DNA of 64,000 bases, from NCBI RefSeq assembly GCF_046254905.1, contig NZ_CP158016.1, positions 558,001 to 622,000 of the forward strand, written 5' to 3'. Shown piece by piece: positions 1 to 8,677 of the stretch. The position numbers were made by a program, and so were the translations under genes. The notes beneath the pieces are model-generated. The model searched no databases. It saw only the letters and a list, made by a program, of their open reading frames with translations, and was not told where the DNA came from. Source of the stretch: Pseudaeromonas aegiceratis (GTDB lineage: Bacteria; Pseudomonadota; Gammaproteobacteria; Enterobacterales; Aeromonadaceae). Position 1 is the first letter of the stretch, and each line of letters opens with the position of its first letter.

Positions 1-25
1 GCTACTAACCCGTAAGGAGCAATCC

Positions 26-412
26 ATGCGTCATTATGAAATCGTCTTTATGGTTCATCCGGACCAGAGCGAGCAGGTTGCCGGTATGATCGAGCGTTAC
101 ACCGGCGCGATCGAAACTTCCGGTGGCAAGATCCATCGCCTGGAAGACTGGGGCCGTCGTCAACTGGCTTACCCCATCGACAAGCTGCACAAGGCTCACT
201 ATGTGCTGATGAACGTAGAGGCCGAACAGGCTGTGATCGACGAGCTGGAAAACAACTTCCGCTTCAACGATGCCGTTATCCGCAACATGATCATGCGTAC
301 CAAGCAAGCTGTGACCGAAGCCTCTCCGATGGCCAAGGCTCGCGAAGAGCGCCAAGGCCGTCGCGACGATCGCGCGGAAGAAGGTGCTGCTGCTGAAGCC
401 GCTGCTGAGTAA
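26..412 (+). CDS. rpsF: 30S ribosomal protein bS6
   Basis: This is the small-subunit ribosomal protein that pairs with bS18 on the central domain of 16S rRNA. The 128-residue product starts with the family signature MRHYEIVFMVHPDQSEQV and ends in an acidic, alanine-rich tail, as in enterobacterial S6, where glutamates are added after translation. A clear Shine-Dalgarno AAGGAG lies just upstream of the ATG. It heads an operon with rpsR and rplI. The primosomal gene priB, which often separates rpsF and rpsR in enterobacteria, is absent: only 29 bases lie between the two genes. The operon promoter must lie outside the window. Confidence 0.98.
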   Translation: MRHYEIVFMVHPDQSEQVAGMIERYTGAIETSGGKIHRLEDWGRRQLAYPIDKLHKAHYVLMNVEAEQAVIDELENNFRFNDAVIRNMIMRTKQAVTEASPMAKAREERQGRRDDRAEEGAAAEAAAE

Positions 413-441
413 TTACTGAGTACTTAAGAGGATCACTGCAA

Positions 442-672
442 ATGGCACGTTATTTCCGTCGTCGCAAGTTCTGCCGTTTCACCGCTGAAGGCGTAACCGA
501 GATCGATTACAAAGATATCGCTACCCTGAAGAACTACATCACTGAATCTGGCAAGATCGTACCGAGCCGTATCACAGGTACCCGCGCCAAGTATCAGCGC
601 CAACTGGCACGCGCCATCAAGCGTGCTCGTTACCTGGCTCTGCTGCCGTACACCGATCTGCACAACAAGTGA
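442..672 (+). CDS. rpsR: 30S ribosomal protein bS18
   Basis: This 76-residue basic protein binds 16S rRNA together with bS6. It begins MARYFRRRKFCRFTAEG and contains the conserved central segment DYKDIATLKNYITESGKI followed by the basic C-terminal RNA-binding part. The length matches the family closely. It is preceded by a GAGGATC ribosome-binding site and lies between rpsF and rplI, with short gaps that indicate co-transcription. The start is fixed by the conserved N-terminus. Confidence 0.98.
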   Translation: MARYFRRRKFCRFTAEGVTEIDYKDIATLKNYITESGKIVPSRITGTRAKYQRQLARAIKRARYLALLPYTDLHNK

Positions 673-713
673 TCGGCGTCTGGGCCTAACTCAACACATA
701 CCGAGGAAAGGTA

Positions 714-1163
714 ATGGAAGTTATTCTGCTCGATAAGATCGCCCGTCTGGGTGGTCTGGGTGACAAGGTCACCGTTAAGTCTGGTTTTGCCCGTAACTAC
801 CTGATCCCGCAGGGGAAGGCTGTTATGGCCACCAAGGCTAACCTGGAAATGTTCGAAGCCCGTCGCGCCGAGCTGGAAGCCAAGCTGGCTGACCAACTGG
901 CTGCTGCCCAGGCTCGTGCCGCTCAAGTCGAAGCCCTGGAGAAGGTGGTTATCGCCTCCAAGTCTGGCGACGAAGGCAAGCTGTTCGGCTCCATCGGTAA
1001 CCGTGACGTGGCTGATGCCGTCACCGCCGCCGGTGTGACCATCTGCAAGAGCGAAGTTCGTATGCCCGAAGGCGCCCTGCGCTACACCGGCGAATACGAG
1101 ATCGCCCTGCAGCTGCACGCTGACGTTAAGACCGCCGTCAAGGTGGAAGTGGTTGCCGAGTAA
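714..1163 (+). CDS. rplI: 50S ribosomal protein bL9
   Basis: Large-subunit protein L9 is an elongated two-domain protein near the base of the L1 stalk. The 149-residue product has the N-terminal family signature MEVILLDKIARLGGLGDKV with the G-x-x-Y-L-I-P-x-G-x-A motif at about residues 25-37. A long connecting helix and the C-terminal domain follow. The length equals the E. coli protein. An AGGAAAGG ribosome-binding site precedes the ATG. It is the last gene of the rpsF operon, and an intrinsic terminator follows 20 bases after the stop. Confidence 0.98.
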   Translation: MEVILLDKIARLGGLGDKVTVKSGFARNYLIPQGKAVMATKANLEMFEARRAELEAKLADQLAAAQARAAQVEALEKVVIASKSGDEGKLFGSIGNRDVADAVTAAGVTICKSEVRMPEGALRYTGEYEIALQLHADVKTAVKVEVVAE

Positions 1164-1183
1164 TCGCGCATCCCCGATAAAGA

Positions 1184-1208
1184 ACCCGCGCCTGTCGCGG
1201 GTTTTTTA
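1184..1208 (+). terminator. Intrinsic terminator of the rpsF operon
   Basis: An 8-bp perfect stem AACCCGCG/CGCGGGTT with a 5-base loop is followed by a run of T. It lies 20 bases after the rplI stop. Confidence 0.93.
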
Positions 1209-1251
1209 TTGCCCAAAATCCATCTACCCTGAGAAAAACAGGGGGTGAACC

Positions 1252-2010
1252 ATGGCGGAGTGGATCCAGGGCCGGGTGATCGGCCGACGGGATTGGAGTG
1301 ACAAGCTGTTCTCCTTGCGGGTGCAGGCCGAGCTGCCGCCCTACCAGGCGGGTCAGTTTACCCGCTTGGCCCTCGACCTGGCGGGCGAGCGGGTGGCGCG
1401 GGCCTACTCCTTCGTCAATCCGCCCAGCTCTGATCATCATGAGTTCCTGCTGGTGCGGGTGCAGGGCGGCAGGCTGAGCCCGGCGCTGGGGCAGCAGGCG
1501 GCGGGAGCTCCCCTCTGGCTGGCACCCCAGGCCGGCGGCTTCCTGACCGAGCCGGAGATCCCCGAAGGTGACCGGCTCTGGCTGCTGGCCACCGGCACCG
1601 GCATAGGGCCGTTTCTCTCCCTGCTGAGCGACGGCGCCGTGGCCCGCCGCTTTGCCCGGCTAGTTCTGGTGCACGGGGTGCGGGAGGGGGCCGAGCTGGT
1701 CTATCCCGAGTTGATCGCCCACTACAGCCGTCAGTGGGGCGAGCGGTTTGTCTATCAGCCCCTGGTGACCCGACAAGCCTGGCCCGGGGCCTTGCCGTTG
1801 CGCATTCCGGCCGCCCTGCTCCAGGGGGTGCTGGCCCAGCGGCTGGGCCTCAGTCTGGATCCGGCGCAGGATCGCGTCTTGTTGTGTGGCAACCCGGACA
1901 TGGTGGCGGACAGCCTGGCGGCGCTGGAGGCGCTGGGCTTTAGCCGCCATCGCCGGCGGGCGCCGGGCCAGGTGTTGCTGGAGAACTATTGGAGTCCGGC
2001 TAGTGGGTGA
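1252..2010 (+). CDS. fpr: Ferredoxin/flavodoxin-NADP+ reductase
   Basis: This FAD enzyme moves electrons between NADPH and ferredoxin or flavodoxin in the cytoplasm. The 252-residue product has the FAD-binding motif RAYSFVN (about residues 50-56), the pyrophosphate-binding segment ATGTGIGPFLSLL, the NADP-binding segment LLCGNPDMV near residue 213 and the C-terminal ENYW. In bacterial Fpr the last aromatic residue stacks on FAD. Here W is followed by five extra residues (SPASG), a small oddity. The ATG is preceded by AGGGGGTGA. The 3' end overlaps the end of a small gene on the other strand. Confidence 0.95.
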   Translation: MAEWIQGRVIGRRDWSDKLFSLRVQAELPPYQAGQFTRLALDLAGERVARAYSFVNPPSSDHHEFLLVRVQGGRLSPALGQQAAGAPLWLAPQAGGFLTEPEIPEGDRLWLLATGTGIGPFLSLLSDGAVARRFARLVLVHGVREGAELVYPELIAHYSRQWGERFVYQPLVTRQAWPGALPLRIPAALLQGVLAQRLGLSLDPAQDRVLLCGNPDMVADSLAALEALGFSRHRRRAPGQVLLENYWSPASG

Positions 2011-2167
2011 GCCAGATCATCAGGGTCAGGAAGGCGGCCAGGCCGCCCCCCAAGCCGATGATCCAGTAAAAGCCGGTGAGCCCCTGGCGCCAGGGGATGC
2101 GGAAGTAATACAAGAAGGCCCACCACAACAGTGCCAGCAGCAGGGGCAATAGAAACAAACGACTCAT
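2000..2167 (-). CDS. Small integral membrane protein, 55 residues
   Basis: This short frame encodes 55 residues: a hydrophobic N-terminal stretch MSRLFLLPLLLALLWWAFLY, a short polar turn YFRIPWRQGL, then a second hydrophobic stretch ending in LTH. That pattern suggests a two-pass inner-membrane hairpin. The ATG has a good ribosome-binding site (GAGGAC about 3 bases upstream), and the stop codon lies inside the tail of fpr on the opposite strand. I do not recognise the family. The start signal, hydrophobic pattern and tight fit between two genes make it a credible gene. Expression has not been shown. Confidence 0.6.
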   Translation of the reverse strand: MSRLFLLPLLLALLWWAFLYYFRIPWRQGLTGFYWIIGLGGGLAAFLTLMIWLTH

Positions 2168-2299
2168 CGCGTCCTCGTTAATCCCTTGTTATTCTTCGCT
2201 CTCTTATTCTGAGCTGAGTGTAGTGTGAGAGCCAGAGCATGACCTCCCTCCTTTGCCACCGATTTGCCGTCCATGGGCCCATGAGCTGGGTTGTCCGCC

Positions 2300-2728
2300 A
2301 TGTTTGAGCTGGGCGCAGGTTGCGGCCTGTTCGCCGCCGCGTTTGCCTCCGCCACCCTGTTGCCGGGCGGCTCCGAACTGTGGCTGGCGGTCCTGATGCA
2401 GCAGCAGCCGGAGCAGTTGTGGTACTGGTGGAGTCTGGCCACCCTGGGTAACACCCTGGGCTCCCTGACCACCTTTGGCCTGGGGGTCTGGTTATCGGGG
2501 CGTTGGGGGGCGGCGCGGTTTGATAAGCGGGGTCAGCAACGGGCCCTGGCCTGGTTGCGGCGCTATGGTCCCTGGAGCCTGCTGCTGGCCTGGCTGCCGG
2601 TGGTGGGGGATGGCCTCTGTCTGCTGGCCGGCTGGCTGCGCTGCGGCTGGCCATCGGCCTGTGTGTTGATCGCCCTGGGTAAGGGCGTCCGTTACCTGCT
2701 GGTGGCGGGGATCGTGAGTCTGATATGA
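2300..2728 (+). CDS. yqaA: YqaA-like (DedA/SNARE-associated) inner-membrane protein
   Basis: This is a membrane protein of the YqaA branch of the DedA-like group. Related DedA proteins are implicated in lipid-carrier transport and envelope homeostasis; the exact role of YqaA is unknown. The 142-residue product aligns by eye with E. coli YqaA: LFAAAFASATLLPGGSE, then a GN-LG motif, RYGPWSLLLAWLPVVGD and LCLLAGWLR. I chose the ATG at 2300 over an upstream TTG at 2291 because it matches the E. coli N-terminus. The stop overlaps an in-frame ATG upstream of the next gene, so translation may be coupled. Confidence 0.85.
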   Translation: MFELGAGCGLFAAAFASATLLPGGSELWLAVLMQQQPEQLWYWWSLATLGNTLGSLTTFGLGVWLSGRWGAARFDKRGQQRALAWLRRYGPWSLLLAWLPVVGDGLCLLAGWLRCGWPSACVLIALGKGVRYLLVAGIVSLI

Positions 2729-2742
2729 AGGAAGGCGTGAGC

Positions 2743-5574
2743 ATGAGTTGGGGGAACAAGGGCGTGGTACGCCTGTGGCTGCTGGTACTGTGCTGGAGCT
2801 GGGGGACGTTGGCCTGGGCGGACATCCGCCTGTTGGACGAGCACCAGGCGGCGCCGGGCAGTCAGGACATCAGCTATCAGCGCTATCGGCTGGAGAACGG
2901 CCTGACCCTGCTGCTGCACGAGGATCATTCCGATCCCCTGGTGCATGTGGAGGTGACCTACCACGTGGGTTCGGCCCGGGAGGTCCCCGGCATGACCGGC
3001 TTCGCCCACCTGTTTGAACACATGATGTTCCAGGGCTCGGCCCATGTGGCAAATGGTCAGCACTTCGCCCTGGTGCAGGGCGCCGGCGGCGATGCCAACG
3101 GCGAAACCGGCCGGGATCTCACCCGCTACTACGAGACGGTGCCCGCCAACCAGCTGGAGCGGGCGCTCTGGCTGGAGTCGGATCGCATGGGCTTTCTGCT
3201 GCCGGCCCTGAGCCAGCACAAGTTCGATATCCAGCGCGCCACCGTCAAGAACGAGAAGGGACAGAACTACGACAATCGCCCCTATGGCCGGGTACGGGAG
3301 CAGCTCTCCGCGGCGCTCTACCCGCCTTCTCATCCCTATGCCTGGCAACCCATAGGCCGGGTGGCGGATCTGGATCAGGCCACCCTGGGGGATGTGCAGC
3401 AGTTCTTTTTGCGCTGGTACGGCCCCAACAATGCCACCCTGGCCATCGGGGGCGACCTTGATGTGCCCCAGACCCTGGCCTGGGTGCAGCACTACTTTGG
3501 CGCCATCCAGCCGGGGCCTGAGCCCAGCCGGCTGGCGCCGCAACCGGCCTGGCTGCCCCGTACCCGTCACCTGACCCAGGAGGATGACATCCACCTGCCG
3601 CTGCTCTACATGGCGATCCCAACCGTCTGGTCCGGACAGGCGGACGAGGCGGCCATGGACGTGCTGACGGACCGGTTGGGCGGCTCGCGCACCTCCCTGC
3701 TCTACCAGCGACTGGTGAAGACCGGCCTGGCGGTGAGTGCCGGCGCCAATCACAACTGTGGCGAGCTGGCCTGCACCCTGGAGATCTGGGCCTATGCCAA
3801 TCCCCAGCAGGATCCCAGCCTGGCGCCCCTGTATCGGCAGATCCAGCAGATCCTCGCCGATCCCCAGCTGGGGCAGGTGAGTGCCGACGGGCTGGCCCGC
3901 ATCCAGGGCCGGCTGCAGGCCTCCGCCGTCTGGGGGCTGGAGAGCGTGGCCGGGCGGATGGCGGTGCTCTCCAGCGGCCAGGTGCTGCGCGATGACCCCC
4001 GCTATGAGCTCAAGGCCTTGCAGGCCATGGGGCAGGTGACGCCACAGGCGGTACAGCAGGTCTATCGGCGCTATGTGCAAGGCGCGCCGGCCGTGGTACT
4101 GAGCGTGGTGCCGCGAGGGGAGACGGGCCTGGCGGCGGCGCCGGCGGACTTCGTCTCTGCCCCTGTCTCGGCCATGCCCCGGGCCCAGGGGGCGCCTTTG
4201 CCCCTGCGACCCACCCCGGAAGGGGCGCGGGCCCAGCCGCCGGCGGCTGGAGAATGGACGGGCAATCCCCCGCCGACCCTGTGGCGGGCCAGCCTGGGCC
4301 AGGAGATCGCCCTGATGGGCAGCGAGCAGCACGAGATCCCGGCCATTTCCTTGTTGCTGGCGTTGCCCGGTGGGCGGCAGGTGGAGACGCCCCAGACCCT
4401 GGGGCTGGCGGAGCTGACCGCCCGGGTGGTGAGCCAGGGCAGCGTCGGACTCAGCAACGAACAGCTCAGCGATCGGCTGCAACGGCTGGGATCCAGCCTC
4501 AGCCTGTCGGTGGGGGAGGACTACACCCTGGTACAGCTCAGCTGCCTCACCCGCCATCTGGATGAGAGCCTGGCCCTGCTGCAGGATATCTGGCAGCAGC
4601 CGGGCTTCCGTGAGGCGGATTTTGCCCGAGTGAAGGCCCAGCTGCTGCAGTCCCAGGCCCAGGCACAGCGCTCCCCGGTCTGGTTGGCGGATCAGACCCT
4701 GGCGCGGACCCTGTATGGCCCGGCGCAGCGCCAGGGCCAGCCCGATCTGGGGAGTCCGGCCCAGCTGGCCAGCTACCGCCTGGCCGACGTGCAGGCCTTC
4801 TATCGCGCCCATTATGGCGCGCGGCAGGCCAAGCTGGTGGTGGTGGGCGACATCACCCAGGCCGACCTGTTGCCCAAGCTGGGCTTCTTGAGTCAGGGTC
4901 CCCTGGCCGGCGGTAGCGGGGCGGCCAAACCGCAGCCGAGTCATGGCGTGGCCAAGCCCGGCATCTACCTGCTGGATCAGCCTGGCGCTCCTCAGTCGGT
5001 GATCCGCATCGGCCGTACCGCCCTGCCGTTTGATGCCCTGGGGGCTGACTTTATGAACCGCCTGGCCAACTATCCCCTGGGCGGCGCCTTCAACTCCCGG
5101 CTGAACCTGCGGTTGCGGGAGCAGCTGGGTTACACCTATGGGGTGAGTGCGGGTTTTGGCAGCGATCGGCACGGTGGCGAGTATGTGCTGAGCACTCAGG
5201 TGCGCCAGGATGCCACCGCAGATGCCATCAAAGAGGCGCTGCAGCTGTTGCAAGAGTATGCGGCCAAGGGGCCCACCGCGGCGGAGCTCCAGCAGATGCA
5301 GCAGGCCCTGCCGCTGCAGGACGCCATGGCCTACGAGACCCTGGGGCAGAAGGCGGGTTACCTGATGCAGCTGCTGCTGGATGATCTGCCGGCCGATACC
5401 GCACAACGTCAGCAGGCGCTGCTGGCGGACCTCGGCCTGCCGCCCTTGCAGCAGGCCGCCGCCCGCTGGCTGGATCCGGCACAAATGGTGATTGTGGTGG
5501 TGGGGGATGCCCAGGCGCTTGAAAAATCCCTCGCCAGGCTCCACCTTCCCCTCTATTCGGTGGCCGCGCCCTAA
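2743..5574 (+). CDS. Periplasmic M16 family zinc peptidase, two-module (pitrilysin type)
   Basis: This is a secreted zinc metallopeptidase of the inverzincin group. The 943-residue product starts with a signal peptide, probably cleaved after TLAWA at residue 26. The inverted zinc motif H-x-x-E-H is seen at H89-E92-H93 (FAHLFEHMM). A second, catalytically silent M16 half follows after about residue 500, as is usual for 900-residue members. I chose the ATG at 2743 because an AAGGAAGG ribosome-binding site sits at proper spacing; the earlier ATG at 2725 would place that sequence inside the gene. Substrates are unknown; relatives degrade peptides in the periplasm. Confidence 0.92.
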   Translation: MSWGNKGVVRLWLLVLCWSWGTLAWADIRLLDEHQAAPGSQDISYQRYRLENGLTLLLHEDHSDPLVHVEVTYHVGSAREVPGMTGFAHLFEHMMFQGSAHVANGQHFALVQGAGGDANGETGRDLTRYYETVPANQLERALWLESDRMGFLLPALSQHKFDIQRATVKNEKGQNYDNRPYGRVREQLSAALYPPSHPYAWQPIGRVADLDQATLGDVQQFFLRWYGPNNATLAIGGDLDVPQTLAWVQHYFGAIQPGPEPSRLAPQPAWLPRTRHLTQEDDIHLPLLYMAIPTVWSGQADEAAMDVLTDRLGGSRTSLLYQRLVKTGLAVSAGANHNCGELACTLEIWAYANPQQDPSLAPLYRQIQQILADPQLGQVSADGLARIQGRLQASAVWGLESVAGRMAVLSSGQVLRDDPRYELKALQAMGQVTPQAVQQVYRRYVQGAPAVVLSVVPRGETGLAAAPADFVSAPVSAMPRAQGAPLPLRPTPEGARAQPPAAGEWTGNPPPTLWRASLGQEIALMGSEQHEIPAISLLLALPGGRQVETPQTLGLAELTARVVSQGSVGLSNEQLSDRLQRLGSSLSLSVGEDYTLVQLSCLTRHLDESLALLQDIWQQPGFREADFARVKAQLLQSQAQAQRSPVWLADQTLARTLYGPAQRQGQPDLGSPAQLASYRLADVQAFYRAHYGARQAKLVVVGDITQADLLPKLGFLSQGPLAGGSGAAKPQPSHGVAKPGIYLLDQPGAPQSVIRIGRTALPFDALGADFMNRLANYPLGGAFNSRLNLRLREQLGYTYGVSAGFGSDRHGGEYVLSTQVRQDATADAIKEALQLLQEYAAKGPTAAELQQMQQALPLQDAMAYETLGQKAGYLMQLLLDDLPADTAQRQQALLADLGLPPLQQAAARWLDPAQMVIVVVGDAQALEKSLARLHLPLYSVAAP

Positions 5575-5639
5575 ACGCGGCCTGGGCCCCCTTGCGGGCA
5601 CCCTAATTGGGACGGCGAGTCCGTCTCGTAAGGAAACCT

Positions 5640-7217
5640 ATGGCAACCTGTCTTTCCCTGACCGATATGCTGACCGGCTTTGGTTCGGCGGATCGTCTTT
5701 CTTCCCTGCGGGGTATCCGTCGCGGCCTGGAGCGCGAGGCGCTGCGCATCACCCCGGAGGGACGCTTGTCGGTGCAGGACCATCCCAGCAGCCTGGGGGC
5801 GGCACTGACCCATAGCCACATCACCACCGACTATGCCGAGAGCATGATGGAGTTCATCACGCCGGCGTCGGATTCGATGGAGAGCCTGCTGAACCAACTG
5901 GGGGACATCCATCGCCACGTGCTGCGGCATCTGGGCCAGGAGCGGCTCTGGCCGCTGTCCATGCCCTGCTTCATCGGCGATCAGACCCCCATCCGGCTGG
6001 CGCAATATGGCCGCTCCAACGAGGGACGCATCAAGACCCTCTATCGCCAGGGCCTGCACCATCGCTATGGCAGCCTGATGCAGGTGATCTCCGGGGTGCA
6101 TTACAACTTCTCCATGCCCGACAGCTTCTGGAGTGAGTGGCAGGAGATCCAGGCGGCCAAATGTCAGTGCAAGCGCTTCATCAGCGATGGCTACATGGGG
6201 CTCATTCGTAACGTCTACCGTTTCGGCTGGTTGGTGCCCTACCTGTTTGGTGCCTCGCCGGCGCTGTGCAGCTCCTTCTTGCGCGATCGCCCCTCCAGCC
6301 TGCCGTTCCAGAGCCTGGGCAAGGGCACCCTGTATCTGCCGTACGCCACCTCGTTGCGGCTGTCGGATCTGGGTTACACCAACAAGGCGCAGTCGGTGCT
6401 CGCCATTCAGCACGACAACCTGGCCAGCTACGTGGGCAGCGTGCGGCGCGCGTTGCAGACCCCGGCCCCCGAGTTTGCCGCCATCGGCGTCAAGGTGGGG
6501 GACGAATACCGCCAGCTCAACGACAAGGTGCTGCAGCTGGAGAACGAGCTGTACGCGCCTATCAGGCCTAAACGCAGCCTGCGTAACGGCGAGCGGACCC
6601 TGTGCGCCCTGGAGCGGCGGGGCATCGAATACATAGAGCTGCGCACCCTGGACGTGAACCCCTTCTCGCCCTTGGGGGTAGAGGCCGAGCAGCTTCGCTT
6701 CCTGGATCTGTTTCTGGTCTGGTGTTTGCTGCGGCCGTCCCCGCTGCTGGAGGAGGCCGAGGTGGCCCGCAACCGGCGCAACCTCAACAAGGTGGTGCTG
6801 GAAGGGCGCCGGCCAGGACTGCAGCTGGAGAACGAACAGGGTGAGCTGAGCCTGCGGGATTGGGGCGAGCAGCTGTTTGACGAGCTGGCCCTGGTGGCCG
6901 AGCTGCTGGACAAGGCCTACGGCCGCATCCAGTACCAGCTGACCCTGCAGCAGCACAGAGCCATGCTGCGGGATCCCAGCCTGACCCTGTCGGCTCGTCT
7001 GCTGGATACCTTGCTGGCCGGTGAGTTGGACAACGGCGTGCTGGGGCGTCAGCTGGCGGACCGCTATGGCCAGCAGCTGCTTGAAGAGCCTCTGCGCTTT
7101 TGGGACGAGGAGTACTTCGCCGAGGAGGCGGAAGCCTCCCTGGCCAAGCAGGCGGATATCGAGGCGGCGGATCACCTGGGCTTCGACGATTTCCTGAGCC
7201 ACTACCTGGCCCGCTAG
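5640..7217 (+). CDS. gshA: Glutamate-cysteine ligase
   Basis: GshA makes gamma-glutamylcysteine from glutamate, cysteine and ATP, the first and rate-limiting step of glutathione synthesis. The 525-residue product has family stretches GLEREALRI, TDYAESMMEFITP, SGVHYNFSMP and IEYIELRTLDVNPFSP, and a length close to E. coli GshA (518). The ATG at 5640 has GTAAGGA upstream and gives the usual start; a TTG 33 bases earlier is less likely. Its original terminator has been split by an insertion sequence starting 35 bases after the stop (see 7253-8677), but transcription may now end at a hairpin inside the element. Confidence 0.97.
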   Translation: MATCLSLTDMLTGFGSADRLSSLRGIRRGLEREALRITPEGRLSVQDHPSSLGAALTHSHITTDYAESMMEFITPASDSMESLLNQLGDIHRHVLRHLGQERLWPLSMPCFIGDQTPIRLAQYGRSNEGRIKTLYRQGLHHRYGSLMQVISGVHYNFSMPDSFWSEWQEIQAAKCQCKRFISDGYMGLIRNVYRFGWLVPYLFGASPALCSSFLRDRPSSLPFQSLGKGTLYLPYATSLRLSDLGYTNKAQSVLAIQHDNLASYVGSVRRALQTPAPEFAAIGVKVGDEYRQLNDKVLQLENELYAPIRPKRSLRNGERTLCALERRGIEYIELRTLDVNPFSPLGVEAEQLRFLDLFLVWCLLRPSPLLEEAEVARNRRNLNKVVLEGRRPGLQLENEQGELSLRDWGEQLFDELALVAELLDKAYGRIQYQLTLQQHRAMLRDPSLTLSARLLDTLLAGELDNGVLGRQLADRYGQQLLEEPLRFWDEEYFAEEAEASLAKQADIEAADHLGFDDFLSHYLAR

Positions 7218-7241
7218 TCGCCGCTGCAGCGACAAAAACGG

Positions 7242-7252
7242 CGCCCTTGGGC
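7242..7252. repeat. Left target-site duplication of the IS4-family element
   Basis: The 11-bp sequence CGCCCTTGGGC directly borders the left end of the element and is repeated exactly at 8678-8688. Eleven to thirteen bases is the usual duplication size for IS4. Removing the element and one copy restores a perfect hairpin, AACGGCGCC/GGCGCCGTT with flanking A and T runs, i.e. the old bidirectional terminator of gshA and bamD. Confidence 0.95.
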
Positions 7253-7253
7253 T

Positions 7254-7288
7254 AATGCCAGTCAGTTAAGCCTGACTGGCATTGTTTT
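7254..7288 (+). terminator. Hairpin at the IS left end, possible replacement terminator for gshA
   Basis: A 12-bp perfect stem AATGCCAGTCAG/CTGACTGGCATT (7254-7265 with 7272-7283) has a 6-base loop containing the transposase stop codon and is followed by GTTTTT. Read on the plus strand it looks like an intrinsic terminator for transcripts leaving gshA. The left arm overlaps the terminal repeat of the element. Confidence 0.6.
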
Positions 7289-8594
7289 TACTAGGTTTTC
7301 TCGTCGCATACTTCTGTGGTTTGGCTTTGACACACCTGGGATAACTTCGTTCTCGGCGGGCAGGTAACTTGAACTGCTCCGCCTGTTTGTCCATGTCGGC
7401 GACGCGGGCTGGAATATTCCCCGGTGATACGAACGGCAGGCAACTGAGCTCATGCAGCAGATACACCGATGCCATGTGAAAGCTCAGCTGGCTGGCCGTA
7501 TAGCCTTTTAAGCTCGCCGCCATTCTAACCATCTGATATCTCAGCAGGTTATAGGCCAATACCAAGCCCCATAGCTCCTGCCTTACTCCATCGGGTTTCT
7601 TGCTGCGCAGCGTCAGCCTGTGCTGTTGCAGGCTCTGTTTCATCTCCCGATAGCCCAGCTCGATTTCCCAGCGATTCTGGTATAGCTCCATCAACTCGCT
7701 GGCCGGGAAGCGCATCGGGTCGGTTAGCGACGTCAGCACCTGGCGCTCCTTGCCATTCACCGTCCGGGTCAGCAGCCGGGCTTCGAGCTGCTCCGGTAAC
7801 TCGCTCCACTTCTTCTTAGCCTGCGGACTGGCGGTGAGCCGTACCAGCGCATCCTGCCGCCCCAGCTTGCGGATGACCTCGTATTGCGTGCCCTTTTTCA
7901 GCGGAATAAGCCAGTGACGCGCCACGCCCTGGCATTGCCAGGCGTGTAGCAATCCCAGTGAGTAGAAGCCCTTATCGAACAGGGTCAGGCTGTTATCGGG
8001 TGTTTTTTCAATGAGTTGCTCTGCCAGCACCATCTCGTTCACCGCACAGGAGTCCATCACGGTCTGAGTCAGCAGGTGACTGGTCAGCTCCATCTGACAC
8101 AGCATGCGTACCTGGGGATACTGCGTCTCGCCCTGGCCGGTTTTCGACTTGGCAAAGGCACCGGCATTGTCCTGGGTATCGGGGGTGCGCCAGACCACCC
8201 CATCGACGGCCAGCAGCTGCAAGCCGGCCCAGGTTGGGTGCTGACACTGCTGATGCCAGAGCGTAGCGGTCTGCTGGAACACCTGTTGAACGGCTCGGTC
8301 AGCCAGTTTTTGGCGCGCCTGGATGAAGGCACTGGGAACGACGAATGGCCGGTCGCCGGGTAACAGGATATCGAGCTGGTTGGCCAATTGGGTCATGGGG
8401 ACGTGACGAAACAAGGACATACCGATAATGGCCCACAGCACCCGCTCCATGGGCATGCGCCGTCGACGCAGGGAGACCGAGCCTGTCTTGGCCAGGCAGG
8501 CCTGCACCAGTTCAGGTGACAGCAGGTCAGACAGGGACTCAAATTTTCCGGGAGGACAGGCGTGAATGAAGTCGAGAGCTTGGTCGATGCGCAT
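7266..8594 (-). CDS. IS4-family DDE transposase
   Basis: This 442-residue cut-and-paste transposase aligns along its length with E. coli IS4 InsG, which has the same length. Catalytic residues can be placed: D131 in LLAVDGVVWRTPD, D207 in LTLFDKGFYSLG, and E312 within the Y-x2-R-x3-E-x6-K signature (Y305, R308, E312, K319). I chose the ATG at 8594 because MRIDQALDF matches the InsG start; an upstream TTG at 8615 lies inside a hairpin. The frame is intact with no frameshift. Expression is probably low because of the hairpin just before the start. Confidence 0.96.
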   Translation of the reverse strand: MRIDQALDFIHACPPGKFESLSDLLSPELVQACLAKTGSVSLRRRRMPMERVLWAIIGMSLFRHVPMTQLANQLDILLPGDRPFVVPSAFIQARQKLADRAVQQVFQQTATLWHQQCQHPTWAGLQLLAVDGVVWRTPDTQDNAGAFAKSKTGQGETQYPQVRMLCQMELTSHLLTQTVMDSCAVNEMVLAEQLIEKTPDNSLTLFDKGFYSLGLLHAWQCQGVARHWLIPLKKGTQYEVIRKLGRQDALVRLTASPQAKKKWSELPEQLEARLLTRTVNGKERQVLTSLTDPMRFPASELMELYQNRWEIELGYREMKQSLQQHRLTLRSKKPDGVRQELWGLVLAYNLLRYQMVRMAASLKGYTASQLSFHMASVYLLHELSCLPFVSPGNIPARVADMDKQAEQFKLPARRERSYPRCVKAKPQKYATRKPSKNNASQA

Positions 8595-8595
8595 A

Positions 8596-8631
8596 AAAAA
8601 TCCGAAACCCAACAAGGAGTTTCGGATTTTT
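8596..8631 (-). promoter_or_regulatory. Hairpin with T-run just before the transposase start
   Basis: A 13-bp stem, GTTTCGGATTTTT (8619-8631) with AAAAATCCGAAAC (8596-8608), has a 10-base loop and ends directly before the transposase ATG. On the minus strand it has the form of an intrinsic terminator. IS4-type elements are known to use such inverted repeats to block expression from outside promoters; here it could also stop transcripts coming from bamD. Confidence 0.65.
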
Positions 8632-8677
8632 ACACAGCCTGAGGATCGGTCAATGGATCCTTAACTGATCGGCATTA

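Larger units (their letters stand above)
7253..8677 (-). mobile_element. Complete IS4-family insertion sequence, 1425 bp
   Basis: Both ends begin TAATGCC (left TAATGCCAGTCAGTTAAG, right on the opposite strand TAATGCCGATCAGTTAAGG), giving imperfect terminal inverted repeats that resemble those of E. coli IS4. The length is within a base or so of IS4. One transposase gene fills it, and an exact 11-bp duplication flanks it. The exact duplication, intact frame and intact ends suggest a recent insertion that could still be mobile. It sits in the stem-loop of the gshA/bamD terminator. Confidence 0.95.

Noticed and set aside
2692..5601. Open frame of 969 codons on the minus strand over the M16 peptidase
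   Set aside because: It is a GC-driven shadow of a clear peptidase gene, with low-complexity Gln/Gly/Arg/Leu content and no family signature.
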